Below, piece after piece: positions 39,821 to 48,876 of a stretch of DNA of 64,000 nucleotides; position 1 is the first letter of the stretch; each line of letters begins with the position of its first letter. A program made the translations under genes and the position numbers. The notes beneath the pieces are model-generated. The model had not been told where the DNA came from. It saw nothing but the letters and a program-made list of their open reading frames with translations, and searched no databases. The stretch comes from Mycobacterium terramassiliense (GTDB lineage: Bacteria; Actinomycetota; Actinomycetes; Mycobacteriales; Mycobacteriaceae), in the NCBI RefSeq assembly GCF_900157385.1, contig NZ_LT717701.1, positions 2,935,343 to 2,999,342 of the forward strand, given 5' to 3'.

Positions 39821-40600
39821 ATGAGCGGACCGCAGGGATCGGAGCCGGGCCACGAATGGCAACCGCCCGGTCAGACCGGCGATCAGTCCTCGGAGCCTAC
39901 CCAGGTCGGATCGCCCTGGCAGCAGCCGCAGCCGGGCCAGGACGCGACGTGGCAGGCGCCGGCCTACACGCCGGCCACGCCGCCCGCCGAGTACCCGCAG
40001 TACCAACCGCCGACCGAGCAGGCGTACCCGCAGCAGTACCCCTCGCAGCAGCCCGGTTACGGCCAAGCCGGGCAGTACGGGGCGCAGCCGCCCCAGTACG
40101 CCCCGCCCGGCCAATACGGTCAGCCCGGCCAGTACCCGCCGCCGGGCCAGTACGGTCAGCCCGGCCAGTACCCGCCGCCGGGCCAGTACGGTCAGCCGGG
40201 CCAGTACGGCCAGCCCGGTCAGTACCCGCAGCAATACGCGCCCTATCAGCAGCCTGCGAAGAAGCGCTCGACGGCGCTGATCGGCGGCGTGGCCGGCGCG
40301 ATCGCCTTGCTGGTCGTCGCGGTCGTGCTGGTGCTCGGCTTCTGGGAGCCGGGGTTTTTCGTCACCACCAAGCTGGACGTCAACAAGGCCCAGGCCGGCG
40401 TGCAGCAGATCCTCTCCGACGAGACCAACGGCTACGGCGCCAAGAACGTCAAAGACGTCTCCTGCAACCACGGCCAGGACCCGGTCGTCAAGAAGGGCGG
40501 AACCTTCGACTGCGACGTCAGCATCGATGGGGCCAAGAAGCACGTGACGGTGACCTTCCAGGACAACAAGGGCACCTACGAGGTCGGCCGGCCGCAGTAG
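39821..40600 (+). CDS. Proline/glutamine-rich DUF4333 membrane protein
   Basis: The 259-aa protein corresponds to Rv2091c. Residues 1-145 are disordered and built of repeats of the GQYGQPGQYPPP kind; the DNA there (about 40108-40220) is a tandem repeat and could vary in copy number between strains. One membrane helix follows (ALIGGVAGAIALLVVAVVLVLGFW). The outer C-terminal DUF4333 domain has two cysteines (VSCNHGQ and FDCDVS) that may form a disulfide. A GAGGAG ribosome site precedes ATG 39821. It is probably an envelope protein; its function is unknown. Confidence 0.9.
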   Translation: MSGPQGSEPGHEWQPPGQTGDQSSEPTQVGSPWQQPQPGQDATWQAPAYTPATPPAEYPQYQPPTEQAYPQQYPSQQPGYGQAGQYGAQPPQYAPPGQYGQPGQYPPPGQYGQPGQYPPPGQYGQPGQYGQPGQYPQQYAPYQQPAKKRSTALIGGVAGAIALLVVAVVLVLGFWEPGFFVTTKLDVNKAQAGVQQILSDETNGYGAKNVKDVSCNHGQDPVVKKGGTFDCDVSIDGAKKHVTVTFQDNKGTYEVGRPQ

Positions 40601-40603
40601 CGG

Positions 40604-41575
40604 TCAGCCGGGCAGCGCGTCGAGCGCCTTCTGCAGGCGGGCGATCGGGGAGCCGACACCCAGCTCGGTAGCCAGCTTGGCGGTGCGTTTCGGGTGGACG
40701 GCCGCCAGCGGTAGGGCGTCAGTGGGCGTCGAGAGCCTGATCGGGGCGTCGGTGGCCACCCGCACCACTCGTTCGGCGGCCTCGATGTAGTCCGTTGCGC
40801 CCAGCAGTTTGTGCCGTAAACCCTTGGGCATCTTGGACTTTGGATCCTGCGCGGCGGCCAGGATCTGTTCCAGCGAACCGTGCTGGGCCAACAGGGTGGC
40901 CGCCGTCTTCTCGCCGACGCCGGGCACCCCGGGCAGCCCGTCGGACGGGTCGCCGCGCAACAGCGCGAGTTCGGCGTAGGCCGCGCCGGCCCGCTCTTCG
41001 GGCACGCCATAGGTGTCGGCCACCTCGGCCGGCCCGAACAGTGTCGCCTTGGTCAGCCCGCGGCCCAGGTAGAGCACCCGCACGGGGACGGGGTCGTCGG
41101 CCACCACCTGCAGCAGGTCGCGGTCGCCGCTGACCACCACCACCGGGTCGGTGCGCTCTTGCGCCGCCAGCGTGCCCAGCACGTCGTCGGCCTCGAAGCC
41201 TTCCGCACCCGCCGTCGGGATCCCGAACGCCTCCAGCAGCTGCATGATCATGTCGATCTGGGGCGTCAGATCGTCGGGCACTTCCTCGATGTCGGGTTCG
41301 CCTTCGGGCTCGGGTTCGGCGACCCGGTGCGCCTTGTAGGAGGGGATGAGGTCCACGCGGAACTGAGGTCGCCAATCGAGGTCCAGGCACACCACCAGCC
41401 GGCCGGGCCGCTGCTGGGTGATCACGACGGCCATCGCGTCGAGGAACCCGCGCACGGCGTTGACGGGCCGGCCGTCGGGTGCGGTGATCGACGAAGGCAC
41501 CCCGAAATACGAGCGGAACCACATGCTGGCGCCGTCGAGCAGCAGTAGTGGCGATCGCGAGGGCATGCCGGCCAT
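40604..41575 (-). CDS. 5'-3' exonuclease (FEN/PolA N-terminal type)
   Basis: The 323-aa protein is a stand-alone relative of the 5' nuclease domain of DNA polymerase I and matches Rv2090. Acidic metal ligands occur at LLLLDGASMWFRSYF, EGFEADDVLGTLA and VVSGDRDLLQVV. The H3TH DNA-binding motif is seen in SDGLPGVPGVGEKTAATLL. It probably removes RNA primers or flaps. It converges with the DUF4333 gene, with three bases between stop codons. Confidence 0.93.
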   Translation of the reverse strand: MAGMPSRSPLLLLDGASMWFRSYFGVPSSITAPDGRPVNAVRGFLDAMAVVITQQRPGRLVVCLDLDWRPQFRVDLIPSYKAHRVAEPEPEGEPDIEEVPDDLTPQIDMIMQLLEAFGIPTAGAEGFEADDVLGTLAAQERTDPVVVVSGDRDLLQVVADDPVPVRVLYLGRGLTKATLFGPAEVADTYGVPEERAGAAYAELALLRGDPSDGLPGVPGVGEKTAATLLAQHGSLEQILAAAQDPKSKMPKGLRHKLLGATDYIEAAERVVRVATDAPIRLSTPTDALPLAAVHPKRTAKLATELGVGSPIARLQKALDALPG

Positions 41576-41654
41576 CTTGTCATGGGGCCCAGCGTCGAGT
41601 TGTTGTCGACTCTCCGCGGAAATAGCGCAACAAGTCGACGTTCGGCTCAGCGGT

Positions 41655-41660
41655 TAGCCT
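41655..41660 (+). promoter_or_regulatory. -10 hexamer TAGCCT, leaderless start
   Basis: TAGCCT is followed by seven bases and ATG 41668. Confidence 0.5.
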
Positions 41661-41667
41661 GGCTGCC

Positions 41668-42795
41668 ATGGATTCCCACCGATTCGACGCGGGCGTGTAC
41701 GCGCGCCGGCTGGCCGCGGCGGCAGCGGCGACCGCCGACGCCGGACTGGCCGGCCTGGTGATCACCCCGGGCTACGACCTGCGGTACCTGCTCGGCTCCC
41801 GCGCCCAGACCCTCGAGCGGTTCACCGCGCTGGTGCTGCCGGCCTCCGGTGATCCAACGGTGGTGGTGCCCCGGCTGGAGCTGGCCTCCCTCAAGGGATC
41901 GGCCGTCGCGGAACTGGGCCTGGCCGTGCGAGATTGGGTCGACGGCGACGACCCCTACCGCCTGGTCGGCGCGGCCTTGGGCGGCGGGCGCGCCGCGACG
42001 GCCGTCACCGATTCCATCCCCGCCCTGCACCTGCTGCCGCTGGCCGATGTGCTCGGCGTGCTGCCGGTGCTGGCCACCGACGTGCTGCGCGAGCTGCGGA
42101 TGGTCAAGGAGGAATGCGAGATCGACGCGCTGCGCAAGGCCGGCGCGGCCATCGACCGGGTGCACGCCCGCGTCCCGGAGTTTCTGCGCCCCGGCCGCAC
42201 CGAGGCCGACGTCGCCGCCGACATCGCCGAAGCGATTGTCGCCGAAGGGCATTCGGAGGTGGCGTTCATCATCGTCGGCTCCGGACCGCACGCCGCCGAC
42301 CCGCATCACGGCTACTCGGATCGGGAACTGCAGGCAGGCGATGTCGTGGTCGTCGACATCGGCGGCGCCTACGAGCCCGGCTACCACTCCGACTCCACGC
42401 GCACCTACAGCATTGGCGAGCCCACACCTGCTGTGGCGCAACAGTATTCGGTGCTGCAACGGGCCCAGCGCGCGGCATTGGGCGCGGTCCGTCCCGGGGT
42501 GACCGCCGAGCAGGTCGACGCCGCGGCCCGCGACGTGCTGGCCGAGGCCGGGCTGGCGGAGTTTTTCGTGCACCGCACCGGGCACGGCATCGGGCTGTCG
42601 GTGCACGAGGAGCCGTACATCGTCGCCGGCAACGACCTGCCGTTGGCCGCGGGCATGGCGTTTTCCGTCGAGCCCGGCATCTACTTCCCGGGCCGGTGGG
42701 GTGCCCGGATCGAGGACATCGTCGTCGTCACCGACGACGGCGCCCTGGCCGTCAACAATCGGCCGCACGAACTGATCGTGGTGCCCGCGTCCTAG
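41668..42795 (+). CDS. pepE: M24 family Xaa-Pro dipeptidase PepE
   Basis: The 375-aa pita-bread metallopeptidase matches Rv2089c. The C-terminal catalytic domain shows the five dinuclear-metal ligands in order: VVVDIGGAY and HSDSTRTY (two Asp), HRTGHGIGLSVHEEP (His), and Glu residues in FSVEPGIYF and ARIEDIVVV. It is expected to cleave X-Pro dipeptides or Pro-containing peptides in the cytosol. It has no signal peptide. It ends five bases before the hydrolase gene, which may be cotranscribed. Confidence 0.94.
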   Translation: MDSHRFDAGVYARRLAAAAAATADAGLAGLVITPGYDLRYLLGSRAQTLERFTALVLPASGDPTVVVPRLELASLKGSAVAELGLAVRDWVDGDDPYRLVGAALGGGRAATAVTDSIPALHLLPLADVLGVLPVLATDVLRELRMVKEECEIDALRKAGAAIDRVHARVPEFLRPGRTEADVAADIAEAIVAEGHSEVAFIIVGSGPHAADPHHGYSDRELQAGDVVVVDIGGAYEPGYHSDSTRTYSIGEPTPAVAQQYSVLQRAQRAALGAVRPGVTAEQVDAAARDVLAEAGLAEFFVHRTGHGIGLSVHEEPYIVAGNDLPLAAGMAFSVEPGIYFPGRWGARIEDIVVVTDDGALAVNNRPHELIVVPAS

Positions 42796-42800
42796 CAGGG

Positions 42801-45095
42801 ATGACGGCCCCGCCGCGTACGTTGGGCCACGTGTCGATCCTGGACCTCACGCTGCTGCCACTGCGCATCGCGCGCCACGTCGCCGACGCGGTGCTGCACC
42901 CCGCTGCGCCCGCGCACGCGCCGCCCGCCGAGCTCGTCGTCGTCGACGGGATGCCCGAGGGCGTGCCGCCGGCGGCGCGGCGCCCCGAACCGAGGCTGCC
43001 GGTGCCGTCGAATTGGCCGTTCGGCGAGGAGTTCCCGCGCACCTGCGGCACCGGCCGGCTGGCCGGGGGCGCGCTGTTCTGGACCGACTTCCTCTACGAC
43101 GACCACGGCGCGACCGGCGTCCCCGTCGGCGACCTGAAGATTCAGGCGCCCCCGCGCGGCACCTACGTCTATCCCGACGGGCCCGCCGCGGGCAACGGCG
43201 CCGACCTCTTCCGCGTCGCCATCGGGCTCACCGAGACCGACACGTGGTGGCGCATCGACTGGAACACGCTGGTGGACCCCTCGGTGCCGATCGCGCTGTT
43301 CACCTTCGACACCGATCCCTCCCGGGCGGGCACCGCGGACTGGCCCGTCGGGGCCGGCGTGCGCTCGGAGGGCATCGACATGGCCTTGCTGGTGTCGGGG
43401 CGCGGGGCCACGCTGATCGACCTGACCACCCGGGCCACCACGCCGATGGAGCACAGCGTCGACACGCAATCGCGGTCCTTCCTGGCACGGATCCCGCGGT
43501 CCGTGCTGGAGCCGACCGGAAGCTGGACGGTCCGGCTGGCCGCCGGGCTGGCCAACGCGGCCGGCGACGGGTTCGCCGACGTGCCCGCCGAGCGCGGGGC
43601 GCTGCCTGGGCAGCCCAACGTCTACAACGTCGCCTTCCGCACCAACGCGCAGGAGCCGCCGCACCTGAACTTCTGGTCGGATTCTGCCCAGGCCGAGGCC
43701 CTTGGCCACGGCGACGTGTCCGCGTTCGCGGCGACGGTGCCGTGGGCGCGGCTTGCCGCGCGCGACACCGAGCCCGAGCCGGTGATCACCGGCCCGTCGA
43801 CCCGCTGGTACGTGTCCTCGGTCGAGCTCGGCCAGGGCGTGGCGGGAGGGCTGGCCGCCTACGACATCCTGAGCACCAAGCCGCAGTTCCTCGGACGCGT
43901 CCAGCCCTATTCGATCTGCCTGCCGTCCAGCTATGCGCCGGGCGGGGCGCTGCCGCTGACGCTGTTGCTGCACTCACTTTCGCTGGGCCAAAGCCAGTTC
44001 GCCGCGATCGACCCACGCCTGTTGCACGAGGTCTGCGAGGGCCGCGACTCGGTGGTGGTCACGCCGCTGGCCCGGGGCCCGTCGAGCTGGTACTTCGACA
44101 CCGGGGAGCTCGACGTGTGGGAGGTGTGGGCCCGCGTCGCCGAACAGCTCGGCACCGACCCCAATCGCACCGTCATCTCGGGTTATTCGATGGGCGGGTA
44201 TGCGGCCTACAAGCTGGGATTGAGCTACCCGCAGGTCTTCTCGCAGGCAGTGGTGCTGGCCGGGCCGCCGGCGTGCGGCGTGCGGCTGCTGCCCGACGTG
44301 GACATCCCGGCCGACCTCGACCCGGACTCGCCATGCGCCCGCGAGGGTGACACGTGGAAGCTGCTGGTCAACGCCCGCTGGCTGCCGTACGTCATCGCCC
44401 ACGGGCTGGTCGACGAGTTGGTGCCATTCGCCTCGGCCGCCGAGCAGGTGCTCGAGCTCGACCGGCTGGGCTACCGCCACCGGTTCACGGTCTATCCGCT
44501 CGAGGACCACATCGCCTGGGTGCTGCAGGACAAGTTCGAGGATCCGATCTCGCACATGGAAACGGCTCTGCGCCAAGCCGATCCGGGGCACATCACGTTC
44601 GCGTGGTATCCGCAATTGGTGCGCGCCGATCTGGGCATCGGGCCGCACCAGGTGTGGTGGCTCTCGGAACTGACCGCCGATCCGTCGGTGACGGCGCGGC
44701 GCGGGGCGGTGGCCGAAGTCGACGCGCGCTCCTACGCCCGGCCCGATCCCACGCACACCATTCGGCACCACCGCGGCGTCATCCCGCACTTCGACCCGAC
44801 GCCGGGTCTGTACAGCGAGCTGGACTGGCAAGTTGGACGGCCCGTCGCCCCGTTGCCGTACCTGACGCTGCGCCTCACCGGGGTCGCCAGCCTCGCGGTG
44901 GACGTTGCTCGTGCCGGGCTGGCCGCGCTGCCGTCGTCGACGATCACGGTGGCCACCGATGTCGCCGCCCGGATCACGCTGGCCGGGCTGCCCGCCGGGG
45001 CCTCCGTGCAGCTCGACGGTCAACCGGCCGGTGCGACCGTGGCCGTGCCGGCCGGACGGCACCGCATCACGTTGGCTCGGCGCGCCGCTGGGTGA
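42801..45095 (+). CDS. Large alpha/beta hydrolase (esterase/peptidase-like)
   Basis: The 764-aa protein has a beta-rich N-terminal part (about 60-370) with YDDHGATGVPVGDLKIQAPP and LFRVAIGLTETDTWWRIDW. This is reminiscent of carbohydrate-binding or DOMON-like sandwiches attached to prolyl-oligopeptidase-type enzymes. The catalytic domain follows: the nucleophile is Ser463 in GYSMGGYA, the acid is probably Asp538 in VDELVP and the base His570 in LEDHIAW. The last 50 residues form a PEGA-like beta domain (ASVQLDGQPAGATVAVPAGR). No signal peptide is evident. ATG 42801 has a weak GCAGGG site; GTG 42831 is an alternative. The substrate is unknown. Confidence 0.85.
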   Translation: MTAPPRTLGHVSILDLTLLPLRIARHVADAVLHPAAPAHAPPAELVVVDGMPEGVPPAARRPEPRLPVPSNWPFGEEFPRTCGTGRLAGGALFWTDFLYDDHGATGVPVGDLKIQAPPRGTYVYPDGPAAGNGADLFRVAIGLTETDTWWRIDWNTLVDPSVPIALFTFDTDPSRAGTADWPVGAGVRSEGIDMALLVSGRGATLIDLTTRATTPMEHSVDTQSRSFLARIPRSVLEPTGSWTVRLAAGLANAAGDGFADVPAERGALPGQPNVYNVAFRTNAQEPPHLNFWSDSAQAEALGHGDVSAFAATVPWARLAARDTEPEPVITGPSTRWYVSSVELGQGVAGGLAAYDILSTKPQFLGRVQPYSICLPSSYAPGGALPLTLLLHSLSLGQSQFAAIDPRLLHEVCEGRDSVVVTPLARGPSSWYFDTGELDVWEVWARVAEQLGTDPNRTVISGYSMGGYAAYKLGLSYPQVFSQAVVLAGPPACGVRLLPDVDIPADLDPDSPCAREGDTWKLLVNARWLPYVIAHGLVDELVPFASAAEQVLELDRLGYRHRFTVYPLEDHIAWVLQDKFEDPISHMETALRQADPGHITFAWYPQLVRADLGIGPHQVWWLSELTADPSVTARRGAVAEVDARSYARPDPTHTIRHHRGVIPHFDPTPGLYSELDWQVGRPVAPLPYLTLRLTGVASLAVDVARAGLAALPSSTITVATDVAARITLAGLPAGASVQLDGQPAGATVAVPAGRHRITLARRAAG

Positions 45096-45133
45096 ATAGC
45101 GGCCCGGGACTGGGTCGGCGAGAATTTCGCGCG

Positions 45134-47694
45134 ATGGTTCCGTTGGTCGTCGATCCTCAGGCGCTGTTCGCCGTGGGCAGCGCCGTGATCGCCGCCGGCG
45201 AGGGCCTGGCGGCGAACCTGACGGTGTTGACGGCGGGTTTTGCGGCGCACACGGGCCTGGATGCGGCCGGCGCGGTGTTCGGCCTGGCCTACCAGGACGC
45301 GGGCGAGTCGGTGCTGCAAGCCGCGACGGCCGCCGTCAACGCGTGCCGGCAGAGCGGGGCCCTGATCCAGCAGGGCGCGGCGAACTATTCGCAGGCCGAA
45401 GCGGCCTCCACGCTGGGTGGCGGGGCCGGCGCCTTGCAGGCGGCACCCGCCCAGGCCAAAATGTCGGCGCCCGGGCCGCCAGGGACATGGGGTAAAGGGG
45501 AGCCGCCACCGCTGCTGTGGGCGGTGGTGGAGTCTTTCGTCGACGACGTGTGGCCCGACGGCGACGTGGCCGGGTTGCATGCGGCCGCGGCTCGGTGGCG
45601 GGGGCCGCCAAGGCGCTGCTGGACGCCCACCAGATCCCCGAAGGCGAGAAGATCGATGACGCGTTGTCGCAAATCGGCGACTGCATGGGCAAGATCGGCG
45701 AGGCAGCCGGGAAAATCGCCACCGCCCTCGACAATTTCGCCAACGAGGTGGACGGCGCCCAGCACCACATCCGGGATCTGCTGAACCGGCTGGGTTCGCT
45801 GACCGACCTCGGGCACGACGTGATGTTGATCATCGAGGGCGACGCGCTCGATGAGATCAAGAAGATCGCCGGGGACATCAACGACGTGCTGCACGACTTG
45901 GGGCGGGAGGCCCGGGCCGCCGAGCAGGGCGTCAAGGCGGGTTTAGGGGTCATCGACGGCCTGGTCGTCAAGCTGGAAAAGTACGTTCGCGGCGAGCTTA
46001 AGCAGTTTCTGGGTGATGCGGTCGGCAACCAGGTGGCCACCGTTTTCGACGTTTTCGCCAACGCGAACGAGGGCGCCTTAAAGGGTGCCGTTGGGATGGC
46101 GCTAGCCGTCGGGGATCTCGACCCGCGGTGGTTCCTCGTCGATCCCCACGGCGCCGCCGAGACGTGGACTGGCATGGCGAAAGGCTTGTGGAAGGGAAGC
46201 CTGGTCAACGGCGTCCTCAACCCGCAAGAGTTTGTCGAGGCGAACTGGCAGCAGCTCAAATCGCTGCTGCACCTTGACGATTGGAGTACCGCGCGACCGG
46301 GGTTGGGTTTCGGCGAGAACGCCTTCGACGTCGCGATGTTCTTCATTCCCGGGGCCGGCGAAGCCGGCGCGGCGACGGAAGCCGGTGGGGCGGCCCTGCA
46401 AGGCGCCGAGGCCGCGGAAGCCGCGGGCGCGGCAGGGCGAGCGGGCGCGGAGGCGGCCGGTGGGCTCGCCGGTGCCCGCGGTGCCCTGGCTGACATCGCC
46501 GGGGCAGGTGGTGATCTGACCAAGAACCTTGAGGGCGTTACCGGGAAGCTGCCCAAGATCGAGCCGCCGCCCGTCGGCGGCCGCCCGGTGGGAGTGCCGG
46601 CGCCCAAGCCGCTGGAGGCGCCCGTCGAGTCGGTGCCGCGCCCGCCCGACGCGGCGCCCGGAGTGCCTGACGCGCCTGGGGCTTTAGACCCGGTGCCGCC
46701 GGGGCGTGCTGTGCACGAACCGCCTCCTGAACCGTCGGCCGCTGCGCCTGCGCCGGCTGCGGGTTATCCCCATGATCCGGTGCCGGCGCCGGTTGATTCG
46801 CATCCGCCATCCGTACCCGCGGCCGACCGCGTTCCGTCGGCGATGCCGCAATCGGTTGATCATTCGCGGCTTCGGGAGCCCATATCGCCGAGCGGATCTC
46901 CCCTCGACTCTGCGCCTGCGCAGGCATCGCAGCCGGCGCCGTCCTTCACCTCCGTGGCGCCGCATTCGATGTCCGCAGCAGGTCGACCGCCCGAACTGCC
47001 GACACCCGGCGGCGGTGGCTGGCATGGGCATGGCGACGGCGGCCCTCCGGGCATCGATCGCCACGGGCAGCCACCGCATGGGCCGGATAATGCTGGTCTT
47101 ACCCACGGTGGCCCAACCGGACCGCCGGGCGATGGGGCGCGCCACAAGCTCCGCGATCGCACTTCGGGTGAACCCGGTCGAGCTGAAACTGACCCACCGA
47201 CGGAGGATGGAAATGAGCATGGGCACGACGGCACTAGCGGCGACACACTTCCAGAAAACGACATGGTGGGTCCGTACCCGCTCCCGTCCCCGGAGCTCCT
47301 TACCCCGCCACCGAACGGTGCCTTCTTCTGGTCGGGAAGAACTTCCGACGGCTTCGGGATCGGTCCCACCTCGGCCGGTGGTAACGGCGCCGCGGATTTG
47401 TTCGCAGGGTCGCATGGCGGAACCACGCTGGAAGGGTTGCTGGCGCGGAACGGCGTAACACCTCCAAAGTGGAGCTTTGACGACGCGGTTGCACAAGAAT
47501 GGTGGTCAGTGGTTTCTGGAACATATGCTGACAACGTCCGAGGTGAAGTTCACGCAGTCATTGGGCCAAATCTCCGTCCAGGCAACGTGTGGGATACCGT
47601 CGAACTCCCAAGGCTTACGGCTAACCCGAACGTAACTAAAATCGTGATAATCGATCCCGAGACCGGTTCTGAGACAACGGTCTTCGAACGTTAA
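45134..47694 (+). pseudogene. CpnT-like T7SS toxin with CD38-like C-terminus, frameshifted
   Basis: The N-terminal part (VPLVVDPQALFAVGSAVIAA, PPLLWAVVESFVDDVWPDGD) and middle (IRDLLNRLGSLTDLGHDVML) closely resemble CpnT (Rv3903c) as I remember it. NYSQAEAAS fits YxxxE secretion. A Pro-rich linker leads to a C-terminal domain unlike TNT: AFFWSGRTSDGFG, GTTLEGLLARNGV, WWSVVSGTYAD and VWDTVELPRL align with CD38/ADP-ribosyl cyclase landmarks (TLEDTLL, FWKTVSRRFAE, STFGSVEV), the last with its catalytic Glu. So NAD cleavage is proposed. The frame breaks at five G residues (45600-45604): the first frame continues past, but homology moves to the next frame. Adding one base would give about 853 aa; about 20 residues present in CpnT are also missing there. 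Confidence 0.75.
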
Positions 47695-47707
47695 GGAGTT
47701 TGGACAG

Positions 47708-48001
47708 GTGGATTCGGAGATGCTGAATGCAGCGATTGTCGCGGCTATCAAAGATACCGCTGTTCCACATATCGATAAAGAAAAGCTCTCCGAAATTTTC
47801 GGCGCAGCTCAGGCTGAGGCACTCAATAAGAATATTTCCGGTCTAGTCCGCGAGGCCGTCAGCACGCCTATCGAATGGGGCGACATGACGCTGGAGGAGG
47901 GGGTTAATGACATTCTCCGAAGGTTCCACATGATGCATCCGGAATTATCGGAGGCAGCGTTGCACGAGATAGGGCGATGTGTCGGGTGGAACCTTCGATG
48001 A
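47708..48001 (+). CDS. Small helical protein, candidate immunity protein
   Basis: The 97-aa protein starts at GTG 47708, 13 bases after the toxin stop, behind an AAGGAG ribosome site. It is predicted mostly helical (DSEMLNAAIVAAIKDTAVPH, LSEAALHEIGRCVGWNLR), soluble and slightly acidic. It has no recognised domain. Immediate position after a polymorphic toxin and low GC suggest an immunity protein that neutralises the NADase-like domain; this is inference from gene order. Confidence 0.75.
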   Translation: MDSEMLNAAIVAAIKDTAVPHIDKEKLSEIFGAAQAEALNKNISGLVREAVSTPIEWGDMTLEEGVNDILRRFHMMHPELSEAALHEIGRCVGWNLR

Positions 48002-48096
48002 GCGGTCGGGTGGCGGCATGTACGCAGGCAAACATCCGAAAGACCACAGTACAACTCACCATGTACTTCAGGTTTTCCAAAGAATCAAGGTTATAA

Positions 48097-48354
48097 ATGA
48101 GAAATGATTATTTTTTCCAAGAAGAACGATATTCGATCGGCGTTGAGTCGACGTCGGGCCGGTACTATGCGTCGATCCCCGTAAGCAACGGCATAGTGGA
48201 CTATGAAGAGTACTACGAGCTTACCCGAGACCAATATCGCGACTTCCTGGGCGATAGAGGAGCTGCGGTTGCATTCGTGGAAGCCTGTCGTAGGCGAGAA
48301 CACGATGATCTGCTCATACAAAGACCGGGCAGTAACCGCGGAACCCCTGTGTGA
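48097..48354 (+). CDS. Small acidic protein, second immunity candidate
   Basis: The 85-aa protein begins MRNDYFFQEERYSIGVESTS and includes VDYEEYYELTRDQYRDFL and a C-terminal REHDDLLIQRPGSNRGTPV. It is rich in Tyr, Asp and Glu, with no signal or membrane segment. The region is AT-richer than the flanks. I have an impression of similar small proteins beside mycobacterial toxin genes but cannot name a family. It may be a second immunity protein or an orphan of another module. Confidence 0.7.
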   Translation: MRNDYFFQEERYSIGVESTSGRYYASIPVSNGIVDYEEYYELTRDQYRDFLGDRGAAVAFVEACRRREHDDLLIQRPGSNRGTPV

Positions 48355-48404
48355 GCACTATTCGCTGCATATGGATTGCGCGCGTTCAAGGGTATGGAAC
48401 TGTT

Positions 48405-48426
48405 GCCTAGCTGACGTCAGCTAGGC
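48405..48426. terminator. 22-bp perfect palindrome between convergent genes
   Basis: GCCTAGCTGAC followed by its exact reverse complement lies between the convergent ends at 48354 and 48431. As RNA it gives a nine-pair hairpin in either direction, so a bidirectional terminator is plausible, although no U-tract follows. A protein-binding operator is the alternative. Confidence 0.45.
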
Positions 48427-48430
48427 GAAT

Positions 48431-48841
48431 CTATTCGCCCCGGTCCAGCAAATCCGACGACCCGAGCACCCGCTCCACCTGGACCTCGATGACCACCCGC
48501 CGCGGGTTGGGGCGCGGCGTGCGGTAGCGCTGGGCGTACCGCAACTCGGCATCCCGCACGGCGTCGGCGTCGCTGTTCACCTTGGACCGGCCCTCGAGCG
48601 ACAGCCACCGGGCGCCATCGACCTGACTGAGCACGGCCACCCCGGCACGGTCGGCGTTGACGGCCTTCTGCGAGCCGCCGGTGGTGATCACCCGGGCGAT
48701 ATGAGTCTTGGGATCGAAGGTGAAACCCACCGCCACCACATGCGGGGAATTGTCGGCCCGCAGCGTGGTCAGCATGGCCAGGTGACGTTCGGACAGGAAA
48801 GCCAGCGCATCGTCGGTCAGCCGCGTAGTGGTATTCGCCAT
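48431..48841 (-). CDS. F420-dependent oxidoreductase, Rv2074-like
   Basis: The 136-aa split-barrel protein corresponds to Rv2074, which I recall as an F420-dependent biliverdin reductase. Segments: DDALAFLSERHLAMLTTLRA, PHVVAVGFTFDPKTH, VITTGGSQKAVNADRAGVAV and QVDGARWLSLEGRSKV, the flavin/deazaflavin-binding pattern of the FDOR-B group. ATG 48841 begins the conserved part; an upstream extension to 48946 overlaps the divergent dehydrogenase and is not homologous. Confidence 0.92.
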   Translation of the reverse strand: MANTTTRLTDDALAFLSERHLAMLTTLRADNSPHVVAVGFTFDPKTHIARVITTGGSQKAVNADRAGVAVLSQVDGARWLSLEGRSKVNSDADAVRDAELRYAQRYRTPRPNPRRVVIEVQVERVLGSSDLLDRGE

Positions 48842-48876
48842 CACCGCCCACGCTAGCGCAGGTGATAATCGCAGCC

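Noticed and set aside
44300..45133. esxE/esxF-type WXG100 genes upstream of the CpnT-like gene
   Set aside because: The upstream sequence is fully occupied by the hydrolase reading frame, and no WXG motif gene is found.
46900..47694. TNT (NAD glycohydrolase) domain at the end of the CpnT-like protein
   Set aside because: The C-terminal sequence does not resemble TNT; its landmarks match the CD38/ADP-ribosyl cyclase pattern instead.
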